Shown: positions 20,508 to 30,400 of the stretch, piece by piece
How positions within the stretch are numbered: the stretch's first letter is position 1
How the letters are laid out: each line of letters opens with the position of its first letter
Source of the DNA: Sphingomonas paucimobilis NBRC 13935
GTDB taxonomy: Bacteria > Pseudomonadota > Alphaproteobacteria > Sphingomonadales > Sphingomonadaceae
Direction: 5' to 3'
DNA length: 64,000 nt
Assembly: GCF_000739895.2 (NCBI RefSeq)
Contig: NZ_BBJS01000014.1
Span: 310,001 to 374,000 of the forward strand
Program-made: the position numbers and the translations under genes
The notes under the pieces: generated by a model
The model's input: the letters and a program-made list of their open reading frames with translations, nothing else
What the model was told of the DNA's origin: nothing
Database searches by the model: none

Positions 20508-22163
20508 TTACATATTGGGATAATTGGGTCCTCCGCCGCCTTCCGGCACGACCCAGTTGATATTCTGGGTCGGGTCCTTGATGTCGCACGTCTTGCAGTG
20601 GACGCAGTTCTGGGCGTTGATCACGAACTTCGGATCGCCCTCTTCCGCGCCCACCACCTCGTAAACACCGGCTGGACAGTAGCGTTGCGCGGGCTCGTCG
20701 AACAAGGGCAGGTTGTGTTCGATCGGGACGCTGGCATCCTTCAGCGTCAGATGGACCGGCTGATCCTCCTCGTGATTGGTGTTCGACAGGAACACCGAGG
20801 ACAGTCGGTCGAAGGTCAGCACGCCATCGGGCTTAGGATAATCGGGCTTCTTCACCTGATCCTTGCGCCACAGGCTCTCATGATCCGGCTTATGCTTCAT
20901 GGTGAAGGGCATCTTCAGCCCGAAATGCTCGGCCCACATGGTGACGCCCGCCAAGCCCGAGCCCATCGTGTCGCCATATTTCTTGACCAGCGGCACGACG
21001 TTGCGGACGGTCGACAGCTCCTTGTAGAGCCACGACGCGCGGAACGCCTCCGGATAATCGGTCAACTCATCGCCCTCGCGGCCCGCCTGCACCGCCGCGA
21101 AGGCCGCCTCGGCCGCCAGCATCGCCGACTTCATCGCGCCGTGCGTACCCTTGATGCGCGGGACGTTGAGGAAGCCCGCCGAACAGCCGACCAGCACGCC
21201 ACCGGGGAAGGTCAGCTTCGGGATCGCCTGAAGCCCGCCGTCATTGATCGCGCGGGCGCCGTAGGAGACGCGCTTGCCGCCCTTGAGCAGCTCGGCGATG
21301 ACCGGGTGGGTCTTCCACTTCTGCATCTCCTGAAAAGGGGAAATGTACGGGTTGGTATAGTTCAGCCACGTCACGAAGCCGAGCGCGACCTGCCCGCCCG
21401 CCTGGTGATAGATGAAGCCGCCGCCATTGGCGTCATCCCCCAGCGGCCAGCCCTGGGTGTGGATCACCCGTCCCGGGACATGCTTGGCGGGATCAATGTC
21501 CCACAATTCCTTGACGCCCAGGCCGTAAACCTGCGGCTGGCTGTCGCGCGCCAGGTCGAACTGACGGATGATCTCCTTGGACAAATGCCCGCGCACGCCC
21601 TCGGCGAAGAAGGTGTATTTGGCGTGGAGTTCGAGGCCCGGCTGATAATCGGGCTTGTGCGTACCGTCGCGCGCCACGCCCATGTCGCCGGTCGCGACGC
21701 CCTTCACCCGGCCATCCTCATGGAACAGGATTTCGGCCGCCGCGAAACCAGGGAAGATTTCGACCCCCAGTTCCTCGGCCTTGCCGGCCAGCCAGCGACA
21801 CAGATTACCCAGGCTCCCCGTATAAGTGCCCTTGTTATGCATGAATGGCGGGGTCAGCGCATGCGGCAGATTACGGTGCTTGTTCGCACTCAGAATCCAG
21901 TGGAGATTTTCGGTCACCGGCACCTCGGCCAGCGGACAGCCATCCTCACGCCAGTCGGGCAGCAGCTCGTCGAGCGCGATCGGATCGATCACCGCGCCCG
22001 ACAGGATATGCGCGCCGACCTCGGACCCTTTTTCGAGAACGCAGACGGCCAGCTCAGCGCCCGCCTCAGCCGCCAGTTGCTTCAACCGGATTGCCGCCGA
22101 CAGGCCCGCTGGGCCAGCGCCGACGATCACCACGTCATAGGGCATCGATTCGCGTTCGCTCAT
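20508..22163 (-). CDS. Electron transfer flavoprotein-ubiquinone oxidoreductase
   Basis: 551 residues. Passes electrons from reduced ETF (fatty-acid and amino-acid dehydrogenases) to ubiquinone at the inner membrane. FAD motif VVIVGAGPAGLSAAIRLK is at about 7-24. The C-terminal 4Fe-4S ligands are CPAGVYE and NCVHCKTCDIKDPTQNINW. The C-terminus GGGGPNYPNM is the family ending. ATG at 22163 gives the standard length; the 63 extra upstream codons of the open frame run through the promoter region shared with the divergent gene at 22307. No etfAB is in the window. Confidence 0.95.
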   Translation of the reverse strand: MSERESMPYDVVIVGAGPAGLSAAIRLKQLAAEAGAELAVCVLEKGSEVGAHILSGAVIDPIALDELLPDWREDGCPLAEVPVTENLHWILSANKHRNLPHALTPPFMHNKGTYTGSLGNLCRWLAGKAEELGVEIFPGFAAAEILFHEDGRVKGVATGDMGVARDGTHKPDYQPGLELHAKYTFFAEGVRGHLSKEIIRQFDLARDSQPQVYGLGVKELWDIDPAKHVPGRVIHTQGWPLGDDANGGGFIYHQAGGQVALGFVTWLNYTNPYISPFQEMQKWKTHPVIAELLKGGKRVSYGARAINDGGLQAIPKLTFPGGVLVGCSAGFLNVPRIKGTHGAMKSAMLAAEAAFAAVQAGREGDELTDYPEAFRASWLYKELSTVRNVVPLVKKYGDTMGSGLAGVTMWAEHFGLKMPFTMKHKPDHESLWRKDQVKKPDYPKPDGVLTFDRLSSVFLSNTNHEEDQPVHLTLKDASVPIEHNLPLFDEPAQRYCPAGVYEVVGAEEGDPKFVINAQNCVHCKTCDIKDPTQNINWVVPEGGGGPNYPNM

Positions 22164-22266
22164 GGCATCCTCGCATCTGGTCCGCGCCGCGCATATAGCG
22201 TCCCGTTCGACGGGCTCGTCCGGGCGCGGACGGGAAACATTCTGTCCTGACAGTCGATCCGACAGA

Positions 22267-22282
22267 TTGACGCGCACGTCAA
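22267..22282. promoter_or_regulatory. Palindrome between divergent ETF-QO and UDG-family genes
   Basis: TTGACG-CGCA-CGTCAA, a perfect 6-bp inverted repeat with 4-bp spacer, lies 25 bp before the start at 22307 and about 100 bp before ETF-QO. TTGACG also looks like a -35 hexamer in both directions. It could be an operator. The regulator is unknown. Confidence 0.4.
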
Positions 22283-22306
22283 CCTTGCAGCATGGGCTAA
22301 TTCGAT

Positions 22307-23083
22307 ATGGGGGCCATTCCGACGTTCGACACCGCACCGCTCGACAGTGCACTGGCGGCCAGCCTGCTGGAATGGTGGCACGATGCCGGCGTCGACCTGC
22401 TCGTCGAGGATGAACCCCGCGACTGGATGGCGGAGCCCATCCGGCCGGTCAGCTTCGCACCGCCATCGGCGCCACAGTCACCGGCCGCACCGCATCCCTT
22501 GGCCCCGATCCTGACGCCGGCCGCGGCGCAATTGCCCGATACGCTGACGGCATTTTTGGAATGGCGCCTGTCCGATGCCGCGCCCGAGGCGTCCTGGGAC
22601 GGCATTTCGCTGACCGCGACGGGCCCTGCCGATGCCACGCTGATGGTGCTGGTCGATTGCCCCGATCGCGATGACGGCGAAGCGGGGCAGATCCTGTCCG
22701 GCGCGCCCGGCCGGTTGTTCGACCGGATGCTGGCCGCGATCGGCCAGTCGCGCGAGACCGTCCACCTCGCCTCCGTCTGCGCGCGGCGGCCTCTCGCCGG
22801 CCGCACCCCGGCCGATCTGGAAAGCCGGCTGGCCGAGATTGCCCGCCATCATGTCGGGCTGATCCGCCCGCGCGGGCTTCTCCTGCTGGGCAATGCGGCG
22901 AGCCGTGCCGTCCTCGGGACCGAATTAACCAGCGCACGCGGACATTTGCATGCTGTTGACCATAAGAACGGCAAAAGTCAGGCGGTCGCCAGTTTCCATC
23001 CGCGTTTTCTGATCGAAAAGCCGATGGCCAAGGCGGAAAGCTGGAAGGATTTGCAGTTGCTCATGGGGGACTTGGCGGAATGA
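22307..23083 (+). CDS. Divergent uracil-DNA glycosylase superfamily protein
   Basis: 258 residues. The second half has the family 4/5 UDG-like layout: a strand and loop (LMVLVDCPDRDDGEAGQILS), GRLFDRMLAAIGQSRETV, LASVCARRPLAGRTP, a later LLLLGNAASRAVLG, and FHPRFLIEKP in place of the HPS motif. The usual GExPGxxED active-site motif and the four Fe-S cysteines are not all present, so activity is doubtful. The first about 90 residues are a Pro/Ala-rich linker after EWWHDAGVDLLVEDEPRDW. The stop overlaps the start of the lytic transglycosylase gene (ATGA), so the two are translationally coupled. Confidence 0.75.
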   Translation: MGAIPTFDTAPLDSALAASLLEWWHDAGVDLLVEDEPRDWMAEPIRPVSFAPPSAPQSPAAPHPLAPILTPAAAQLPDTLTAFLEWRLSDAAPEASWDGISLTATGPADATLMVLVDCPDRDDGEAGQILSGAPGRLFDRMLAAIGQSRETVHLASVCARRPLAGRTPADLESRLAEIARHHVGLIRPRGLLLLGNAASRAVLGTELTSARGHLHAVDHKNGKSQAVASFHPRFLIEKPMAKAESWKDLQLLMGDLAE

Positions 23084-24951
23084 AGCTGGGCTACGCTGTC
23101 GGACGCACGCTGGCGATCGGGGCCCTGCTGGCCACCGGAACAGCGATGGGCGGGGCCGCGATGGCCGACCCGCTCGACACCGCCAGCACCCGCAGCCCCG
23201 CCGCGCTGAAGGCGCCGCCCAGCATCCCCGCGCTTCTCGATGCCGAACAGAAGGCCGGTTACGCCCGCGTCTTCGCAGCGATCCGCGACAGCCGGTGGAC
23301 CGATGCGCAACTGCAGCTCGATGCGCTGAAGCCCGGGCCGCTCCACGCCATCGCGCGCGCCGAACTCTATACCGCCAAGGGATCGCCCAAGGTCGATGTC
23401 GAGCGGCTGGTTGCACTGCTCAACGAAGCGCCTGAGCTGCCCCAGGCCGAACAGCTCGCACGCCTTGCTCGGTCGCGGGGCGCGCGTGACCTGCCGCCGC
23501 TGCCCGAGACGCACACCCTGATCTGGCAGGACGGCGCCCCCCGCCGCATCCGTGCCAAGAGCGTGAAGAGTGACATGATCGCCGCCGACTTGGCGGTGAA
23601 GATGCAGCCCTTCGTCAAGGCCGATGACGGCGCCTCGGCGCAGGCGCTGCTCGAATCGACCTCCGGCCTGTCCTCCGACGCGCTGACCGAGTGGCAGCAG
23701 CGCGTGGCCTGGATGTATTTCCTGTCCGGCGACGACGCCAATGCCCGCGCCATGGCGACCAAGGCCGCCAATGGCTATGGCGACTGGGCGATCCAGGGCC
23801 GCTGGACCATCGCCCTGTCGGCGTGGCGGCAGAATGACTGCCAGACCGCCGAAACCGCGTTTGAGGGCACGGCGGCGCGTGCGACCGATGTCGATCTGCG
23901 TGCGGCGGCGCTGTACTGGGCGGCGCGCGCGGACATGGTGTGCGGGCGCCCCGACCGGATCGAGGGGCGGCTACGCACCGCTGCCCAGTATCGCGAAAGC
24001 TTCTATGGCCAGTTGGCGCGTCAGGCGCTCGGCATGCAGGGCCAGCGCGAACCGCGCGGGCAGCTCGTCGCGACCGATTGGGCCGCGCTCGATCGTCGTC
24101 CCAATATCCTGGTTGCCGCCGCCCTCGTCGAAATCGGCGAGACCGATCTGGCCGATCAGGTCATCCGCCAGCAGGCCCGGATCGGCCAGCCGACCGAATT
24201 CCGCAGCCTCGTCCGCCTCGCCGAATCGCTCGACCTGCCCGCGACCACCGTCTGGCTGGCGCATAACTGTCCCGCAGGCGTCACCGCGACCGCCGAGGCG
24301 CGCTATCCGACGCCCAGTTGGACGCCCGACAGCGGCTGGCGTGTCGAAAAGGCGCTGGTCTATGCGCACACGCTTCAGGAAAGCGGCTTCCGCAACAAGG
24401 TGGTCAGCCCGGCGGGCGCCTATGGCCTGATGCAGATCATGCCGGCCGCGGCAACCGATTTCGCGCGTGAACGCGGTGTGTCGATCGACCGTTCGGCGCT
24501 GACCAAGCCGTCGACCAATATGGATATCGGCCAGCGCCATCTGGAGCGATTGCGCGATATGACCACCGTGACCGGCGGCCTGCTGCCCAAGGTGATCGCG
24601 GCCTATAATGCCGGTCCCAAGCCGGTCGGTGAATGGAACAGCCTGGTCCGCGATGGCGGCGATCCGCTGCTCTACATCGAGAGCATCCCCTATTGGGAGA
24701 CGCGTGGCTATGTGACCATGGTCCTGCGCAACTACTGGATGTACGAGAGCCAGACCGGCAAGGCCAAGTCGCCCAGCCGCGCTGCGCTGGCGCAGGGGCT
24801 GTGGCCGCGCTTTCCCGGATTGCCGGGGGCGTCGGCGGTGCGGCTGCAACGCCCCAATGTTGCGCAGGCGAGCGTCGCGCCCAGGACGACGATCGCACTG
24901 AATGCGACGGTCAGCCCGCAGTCGAATACGGCGCTGCCCCAAGCGAATTGA
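23080..24951 (+). CDS. Soluble lytic murein transglycosylase (SLT family)
   Basis: 623 residues. Cleaves the MurNAc-GlcNAc bond of peptidoglycan with 1,6-anhydro product formation. A signal sequence at about 1-28 ends near AAMADP. A long helical superhelix (the U-domain of Slt70-type enzymes) leads to the catalytic domain. The catalytic Glu is in HTLQESGFRNKVVSPAGAYG, followed by LMQIMPAAATDFA, VIAAYNAGPKPV and YVTMVLRNYWMY. ATG overlaps the preceding stop by 4 bp. The C-terminal 50 residues are low-complexity. Dispersed repeats follow the stop. Confidence 0.92.
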   Translation: MKLGYAVGRTLAIGALLATGTAMGGAAMADPLDTASTRSPAALKAPPSIPALLDAEQKAGYARVFAAIRDSRWTDAQLQLDALKPGPLHAIARAELYTAKGSPKVDVERLVALLNEAPELPQAEQLARLARSRGARDLPPLPETHTLIWQDGAPRRIRAKSVKSDMIAADLAVKMQPFVKADDGASAQALLESTSGLSSDALTEWQQRVAWMYFLSGDDANARAMATKAANGYGDWAIQGRWTIALSAWRQNDCQTAETAFEGTAARATDVDLRAAALYWAARADMVCGRPDRIEGRLRTAAQYRESFYGQLARQALGMQGQREPRGQLVATDWAALDRRPNILVAAALVEIGETDLADQVIRQQARIGQPTEFRSLVRLAESLDLPATTVWLAHNCPAGVTATAEARYPTPSWTPDSGWRVEKALVYAHTLQESGFRNKVVSPAGAYGLMQIMPAAATDFARERGVSIDRSALTKPSTNMDIGQRHLERLRDMTTVTGGLLPKVIAAYNAGPKPVGEWNSLVRDGGDPLLYIESIPYWETRGYVTMVLRNYWMYESQTGKAKSPSRAALAQGLWPRFPGLPGASAVRLQRPNVAQASVAPRTTIALNATVSPQSNTALPQAN

Positions 24952-24980
24952 TCGGATACGGGCCGGAGGGATTCCCTTGG

Positions 24981-25008
24981 CCTTCGACTTCGCTCAGGCT
25001 GAACGGTG
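24981..25008 (-). repeat. Dispersed palindromic repeat (REP-like), unit a
   Basis: CCTTCGACTTCGCTCAGGCTG and AACGG on the plus strand. The same core appears at 25047, 25130, 31772, 38720, 38794, 52621 and 52679. Here it faces the opposite way to the copy at 25047, so the pair can form a hairpin after the lytic transglycosylase gene. Confidence 0.8.
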
Positions 25009-25046
25009 GCCGGGAAGCATGCAGAGGCAAGAATAAGCGGCCGAAC

Positions 25047-25073
25047 CTCCGTTCGCGCTGAGCGAAGTCGAAG
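25047..25073 (+). repeat. Dispersed palindromic repeat (REP-like), unit b
   Basis: Core CGTTCGCGCTGAGCGAAGTC, opposite in orientation to the unit at 24981. The internal arms GCTGAGCG-type sequence can also self-pair weakly. Intergenic, between the transglycosylase gene and moaB. Confidence 0.8.
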
Positions 25074-25129
25074 TGCATGCCCACGCTGCGGTTGGACGCA
25101 GAACCGGCTTCGCGCCATAAGCAACCTAC

Positions 25130-25156
25130 CTCCGTTCGCGCTGAGCGAAGTCGAAG
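25130..25156 (+). repeat. Dispersed palindromic repeat (REP-like), unit c
   Basis: Identical core to the unit at 25047 (27 of 27 bases), same orientation, 50 bp before the moaB start. Confidence 0.8.
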
Positions 25157-25205
25157 GCCACGCCCCACCCGCCCCCAAAACCCGCCACCGGACGTTCCAC
25201 CCGCC

Positions 25206-25733
25206 ATGCCGATCGATACCACTCGCAATTTCACCCCCGTCCGCATCGCGGTCCTGACCGTCTCCGACACGCGCTCGCTGGCGGAGGACCGTTCGGGCGA
25301 CACGCTGGTCGGCCTTCTGACCGAGGCCGGGCACGAACTGGCCGAGCGCGCCATCCTGCGCGACGATGCCGATCATATCGTCGCGCAGCTTCACCGCTGG
25401 ATCGATGATGAGAGCATCGACTGCATCCTGACCACCGGCGGCACCGGCGTCACCGGCCGCGACGTTACCCCCGAGGCCGTCGAGCGAGTCGCGACCAAGA
25501 TAATCCCGGGCTTCGGCGAACTCTTCCGCTGGCTCAGCTTCCAGACGATCAGCACCTCGACCATCCAGTCGCGGGCCTGCGCCTGTGTCGCGCGCGGCAC
25601 CTATATCTTCGCGCTGCCGGGCTCGACAGGGGCGGTCAAGGATGCCTGGAACGGCATCCTGCGCGACCAGCTCGACAGCCGCCACCGCCCCTGCAACTTC
25701 GTCGAACTGATGCCGCGCCTGCTGGAGCGCTGA
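25206..25733 (+). CDS. moaB: Molybdenum cofactor biosynthesis protein B
   Basis: 175 residues. MoaB/Mog-type molybdopterin adenylyltransferase fold. Motifs: [20 protein letters not shown], then the binding loop [34 protein letters not shown], and [18 protein letters not shown]. The ATG at 25206 begins the family N-terminus ([17 protein letters not shown]). The longer open frame runs back through two copies of the dispersed repeat and is not coding. It converges with the VOC gene with 1 bp between stops. Confidence 0.94.
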   Translation: MPIDTTRNFTPVRIAVLTVSDTRSLAEDRSGDTLVGLLTEAGHELAERAILRDDADHIVAQLHRWIDDESIDCILTTGGTGVTGRDVTPEAVERVATKIIPGFGELFRWLSFQTISTSTIQSRACACVARGTYIFALPGSTGAVKDAWNGILRDQLDSRHRPCNFVELMPRLLER

Positions 25734-25734
25734 T

Positions 25735-26079
25735 TTACGCGGGCTGCATCGCCGCGAGTTCATGCCCGTCGATATCGCGGAAGTGAAACCGCCGCCCGCC
25801 GGGAAAAGCGAAGATCGGCACGACGATGACGCCACCCGCCGCCTCCACCGCCGCAAGCGCCGCTTCCAGATCGTCGACGCGAATGACCGGCGAAGGCGCC
25901 TTGACCTTCTCCGGCGCGGCGTCGAGCCCGACATCCGTATCCCCGCTCATCGTTGCGGCATAGTCGGGTCCGAAATCGGTGAAGGTCCAGCCAAAGGCCT
26001 CCGCATAGAAGCGCTTCGCCGCCGCCCGATCCCCGACCGGCAATTCCAGATAGTCCAACCGCGCCATCTCTACCTCCAT
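25735..26079 (-). CDS. VOC (glyoxalase/dioxygenase superfamily) protein
   Basis: 114 residues with one betaalphabetabetabeta module pair: LDYLELPVGDRAAAKRFYAE, FGWTFTDFGPDYAATMSG, then PVIRVDDLEAALAAVEAAGG and RRFHFRDIDGHELAAMQ at the end. Possible metal ligands are few (His in RFHF, Glu in GHELA), so it may bind a small molecule rather than act as glyoxalase. Start ATG 26079; Met5 at 26067 (MARLDYLEL) is equally likely and would match relatives better. Stand-alone; convergent with moaB. Confidence 0.85.
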   Translation of the reverse strand: MEVEMARLDYLELPVGDRAAAKRFYAEAFGWTFTDFGPDYAATMSGDTDVGLDAAPEKVKAPSPVIRVDDLEAALAAVEAAGGVIVVPIFAFPGGRRFHFRDIDGHELAAMQPA

Positions 26080-26119
26080 CGTTCTTGCTATGTTCCGAAA
26101 GCTGCCCTAGTTTCGACCG

Positions 26120-27202
26120 ATGGGCAAGCCGGATCAGCCGAAGCGGGCGCAACGGGGCGCGACGGTCAACGCCATTAGCCGCCGCTTCGCGCTCCCCGAG
26201 AGTATCGCCGACGGGGACTGGCTCGATGCACAAAGCACCATTGACGGCTCACCGCCACCGTTGCGAACGAGTGTCACGGTCGAGCAGGCACGTACGATCC
26301 TTAGCCGCAACAGCTCGCCGGACGTGCCGTTCGACCGTTCGATCAACCCATATCGCGGTTGCGAACATGGCTGCATCTATTGCTTCGCCCGGCCGACGCA
26401 TGCCTATCACGACCTGTCGCCAGGACTGGACTTTGAAAGTCGGTTGTTCGCCAAGCCCAACGCGGCTGAACTTCTGCGGGTCGAGCTGGCCAAACCCAGC
26501 TACCGTGTCGCGCCGATTGCGCTGGGCACCAACACCGATCCCTATCAACCGATCGAGGGCGAATGGCGGATTACCCGCGCGATCTTGCAGGTGCTGGCCG
26601 AAACCAATCATCCGGTGGCGATCACCACCAAGTCCGACCGGATCGTGGGCGACTTGGATATATTAGGGTCGATGGCGACCAAGGGGCTGGCCACGGTCTG
26701 TATTTCGGTTACGTCGCTTGATGCCAAGGTCGCGCGTACGGTCGAGCCCCGCGCGCCCACGCCTGAGCGACGGCTGGCCGCGGTGGGGAAATTGGCCGCG
26801 GCAGGCATCCCGACCTATGTCTCGATCGCACCCGTCATTCCGGCGATTACCGATCACGAGATCGAGCATCTGGTCGCTCGCGCAGCGGAAGCGGGCGCGC
26901 GTCATGCCTTCTTCATCCCGGTTCGCCTGCCGCACGAAGTCGCACCGCTGTTCCGCGCCTGGCTGGACACGCATTTTCCCGAACGGGCAGGCAAGGTGAT
27001 GGCGATCATCCAGAGCTTGCGTGGCGGGCGCGACAATGATCCGGATTTCTTTACCAGAATGCGGGGTCAGGGGCCTTGGGCGGACCTGCTGCGGGTCCGC
27101 TTTCACCGCGCCTGTCGGCTGCATGGGCTCAATCGGGATCGGCCGATGCTCGACACCAGCCAGTTCCGCCCGCCCAAAGGTCCGCAAGGTGAGCTGTTTT
27201 GA
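26120..27202 (+). CDS. PA0069 family radical SAM protein
   Basis: 360 residues. The radical SAM cluster motif C81-x3-C85-x2-C88 is in RGCEHGCIYCFARPTH, followed by GLDFESRLFAKPNAAELLR, IALGTNTDPYQPIE and AITTKSDRIVGDLDIL. The family uses a 4Fe-4S cluster to cleave SAM to a 5'-deoxyadenosyl radical; its reaction is not established. It is related in sequence to the spore photoproduct lyase-like/SplB group, but a photolesion role here would be inference. Start ATG 26120 follows a short gap after the divergent VOC gene. Confidence 0.9.
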   Translation: MGKPDQPKRAQRGATVNAISRRFALPESIADGDWLDAQSTIDGSPPPLRTSVTVEQARTILSRNSSPDVPFDRSINPYRGCEHGCIYCFARPTHAYHDLSPGLDFESRLFAKPNAAELLRVELAKPSYRVAPIALGTNTDPYQPIEGEWRITRAILQVLAETNHPVAITTKSDRIVGDLDILGSMATKGLATVCISVTSLDAKVARTVEPRAPTPERRLAAVGKLAAAGIPTYVSIAPVIPAITDHEIEHLVARAAEAGARHAFFIPVRLPHEVAPLFRAWLDTHFPERAGKVMAIIQSLRGGRDNDPDFFTRMRGQGPWADLLRVRFHRACRLHGLNRDRPMLDTSQFRPPKGPQGELF

Positions 27203-27251
27203 GGATCGCGCTGGTTCTCCAAAGCGTTATGCCGCCTGAAGGAGAGAGTGA

Positions 27252-27386
27252 ATGATCAACGATCCCGAACAGACTCAGCCGGAGCAGGTCCCGAACGAGG
27301 ATGAAGCCGATAGCTCGGGCGGCGGCTATGGCAATCACGGCGACGCGGGCGAAGAAGAGCAGGATCGACGCGAAGTCGGTGGCTGA
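27252..27386 (+). CDS. Small acidic hydrophilic protein (44 aa)
   Basis: ATG preceded by AAGGAGAGAG (27239-27248), a strong ribosome site at good spacing. It reads MINDPEQTQPEQVPNEDEAD, then a Gly-rich stretch and an acidic/basic end. No hydrophobic core, Cys or motif, so it is likely disordered. It follows the radical SAM gene by 49 bp on the same strand. Codon third positions are GC-rich like the neighbours. Function unknown. Confidence 0.55.
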   Translation: MINDPEQTQPEQVPNEDEADSSGGGYGNHGDAGEEEQDRREVGG

Positions 27387-27421
27387 CACCCCCGCGAAGA
27401 TTTGTTTCGATAAAATTGCCA

Positions 27422-27481
27422 CCCCAGCGCAGGCTGGAATCGTGCAATGGGTTTGCGCCTTCGCTCCAGCCTGCGCCGGGG
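27422..27481. repeat. Long inverted repeat between convergent genes
   Basis: CCCCAGCGCAGGCTGGA (27422-27438) and TCCAGCCTGCGCCGGGG (27465-27481) pair over 17 bp with one mismatch and a 26-nt loop. It lies 16 bp beyond the dnaE stop and 35 bp beyond the small acidic ORF. It may be a bidirectional terminator or a second class of dispersed palindromic element. Confidence 0.6.
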
Positions 27482-27496
27482 CAAAGGCGCGGTGGA

Positions 27497-30400
27497 TTAC
27501 CCGACCAAAGCCAGCCGCGCCTCGGACGACTTCATCGCTACCGCCTTCACGCCCGGCAAATCCTCGATATGGCTCGCCAGTTCGGCGTCGAGCAGGAAAT
27601 TCCGCCCAAGCGTCAGCAGCGTATCGCCATCCCCCCCGACGATCCGGGCCCGCACCTCGCCACGTCCGTTGCGCAAGGGATCGAGCATCGCCCGCAGCGC
27701 AGGGAAGGCCGCCTTGTCGGTCACCGTCACCTCGACCACGAACTTGGCCATGCTGGCGAGGCCGTCGAAAAGCTGGACCCGCTTGATACTGACCCGCGGC
27801 GCTTCCTCGCCCGGGCGGCGATCGAGTTCGACGGTGATGAGCGCGCAGTCGCCCTCCTTGGCCGCCTTCTCCAAATCGGCCGCGACCGAATCGTCGAAGC
27901 ACGTCGCCAGGAACTGCCCCGTCGCATCGGAGAGCTGCGCCATCATGTAGCGCTTGCCCCGCGCCGAAGTCCGCCAGCGGGCATCCTCGACCAGCGCCGC
28001 CATGGTCGCGCCGATCCGCGCACCGTCATCGGGGATGATAAGCTCGGTCAGCGAGGTATAGGTGCGCGCTCCGTGCATCTTGGCGATATGCGCGTGGCGA
28101 TCGACCGGATGTGCCGAGAAATAGAAGCCGAACGCCTCCTTCTCCTGCTCCATCCGCTGCGACAGCGTCCAGCGCACGCCCGAAGGAAGCTTGATCGCAT
28201 CGCCCGCGACCTCGGTCTCGCCGAACAACCCGCCCTGCCCGCTAGTCCGGCCCTCATGGGTGCGCGCCGCGATGGCGAGAACCGTTTCGGCGACCGCATG
28301 GACGCCTGCGCGGTTAGCCTCGATCCCGTCGAACGCCCCCGCCGAGGCGAGCGTCTCCAACTGGCGCTTGTTCATCAGCCGGGGATCGACCCGCTTGGCC
28401 AACGCATCGAGCGAGGCGAAGGCCCCGCCCGCCTCGCGCTCGACGACCAGCTTCTCCATCGCCCCTTCGCCCACCGACTTGAGCGCGCCGAGGGCATAGC
28501 GGACGGCGAGGCCATCCTCATATGGTTCGACATCGAACTCGGCCTGGCTGGCGTTGATGCAGGGGGGCAGCATCGTCACACCCATGCGCCGCGCATCATC
28601 GACGAAGATCGCCAGCTTGTCGGTCAGCGCCATGTCGTAGCACATCGACGCGGCATAGAATTCATGCGGGTGATGCGCCTTCAGCCACGCCGTCTGATAG
28701 GCGAGCAACGCATAGGCCGCCGCGTGGCTCTTGTTGAAGCCATAGCCGGCGAACTTGTCGATCAAATCGAACAGTTCATTGGCCTTTTGCGCCGGGATGC
28801 CGTTCACCTCCTGGCAGCCCTTGACGAAGATGGCACGCTGCGCGTCCATCTCCGCCTTGACCTTCTTGCCCATCGCGCGGCGGAGAAGATCGGCGCCGCC
28901 CAGCGAATAGCCCGCCAAGATCTGGGCGGCCTGCATCACCTGTTCCTGATAGACGAAAATGCCGTAGGTCTCGGACAATATCTGTTCGAGCAGGGGATGC
29001 GGGTAGATGATCTCCTCGGTGCCCTGCTTGCGGCGACCGAAGCTGGGGATATTGTCCATCGGGCCCGGCCGATAGAGCGACACGAGCGCGATGATGTCGC
29101 CAAAATTGGTCGGCCGCACGGCGGACAGGGTGCGCCGCATGCCTTCGGATTCCAGCTGGAACACACCGACCGTATCGCCCTTCTGAAGCAGGGCGTAGGT
29201 GGCTTCGTCGTCCCAAGCCAATGCGCCCAAGTCGACATCGACGCCGCGCTTGCGGAGCAACTGCACCGCCTTCTGCAACACCGACAGCGTCTTGAGGCCG
29301 AGAAAGTCGAACTTGACCAGCCCGGCGCCCTCGACGAACTTCATGTCGAACTGCGTCACCGGCATGTCCGAGCGCGGATCGCGGTAGAGCGGCACGAGTT
29401 GCGCCAGCGGCCGGTCGCCGATCACCACGCCGGCGGCGTGGGTGGAGGAGTGGCGCGGCAAGCCCTCCAGCTTGGTGGCAAGGTCGAGCAGCCGGCGGAC
29501 CTGATTGTCGTTGGCATATTCCTTCGCCAACTCGGGCACGCCGTTCAGCGCGCGCTTCAGGTCCCAGGGATCGGTCGGATGGTTGGGCACCAGCTTGGCG
29601 AGACGGTCGACCTGGCCATAGCTCATCTGTAGCACGCGGCCGGTGTCCTTGAGCACCGCGCGCGCCTTCAGCTTACCGAAGGTGATGATCTGCGCGACCT
29701 GATCGCGGCCGTACTTTTCCTGCACATAGCGGATGACCTCGCCACGCCGGGTTTCGCAGAAGTCGATGTCGAAGTCGGGCATCGACACACGTTCCGGGTT
29801 CAGGAAGCGTTCGAACAGCAGGCCGAGCTTCAAAGGATCGAGGTCGGTGATGGTCAGCGCCCAGGCGACCACCGAGCCCGCGCCCGAACCACGGCCGGGC
29901 CCCACGGGAATATCGTGATCCTTGGCCCATTTGATGAAGTCGGCGACGATCAGGAAGTAGCCGGGAAAGCCCATCTGGATGATGATGTCGACCTCGAACG
30001 TCAGCCGTTCGTGATAGGCCTCGCGCCAGCCGGGTTCGCCCTCGCCCTCCAGTTCGGCGATACGGTCGAGCCGAGCCTCCAGACCGGCGGTCGCGTCGCG
30101 ACGAAGCATCGCCGCCTCGCCCTCACGGTCGCCCGCAAGGCTGGGCAGGATGGGCTTGCGCCATGGAGCCATGACGGCGCAGCGCTGCGCGACGACCAGC
30201 GTGTTGTCGATCGCTTCCGGAAGATCGGCGAAGAGCTGCTTCATCACCTCGGCAGGCTTCAGCCAAGCCTCGGGCGAGCTTTTGGGGCGGTCGTCCATTT
30301 CGACATAGGTCGAATTGGCGATGCACAGCATGGCGTCATGCGCATCGCGGAACCCGCTATCGGCGAAGCAGCAGGGGTTGGTCGCGACCAGGGGCAGATC

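Noticed and set aside
25077-25205. 43-codon extension upstream of moaB
   Set aside because: Runs through a copy of the dispersed repeat and contains Pro/Arg-rich non-family sequence.
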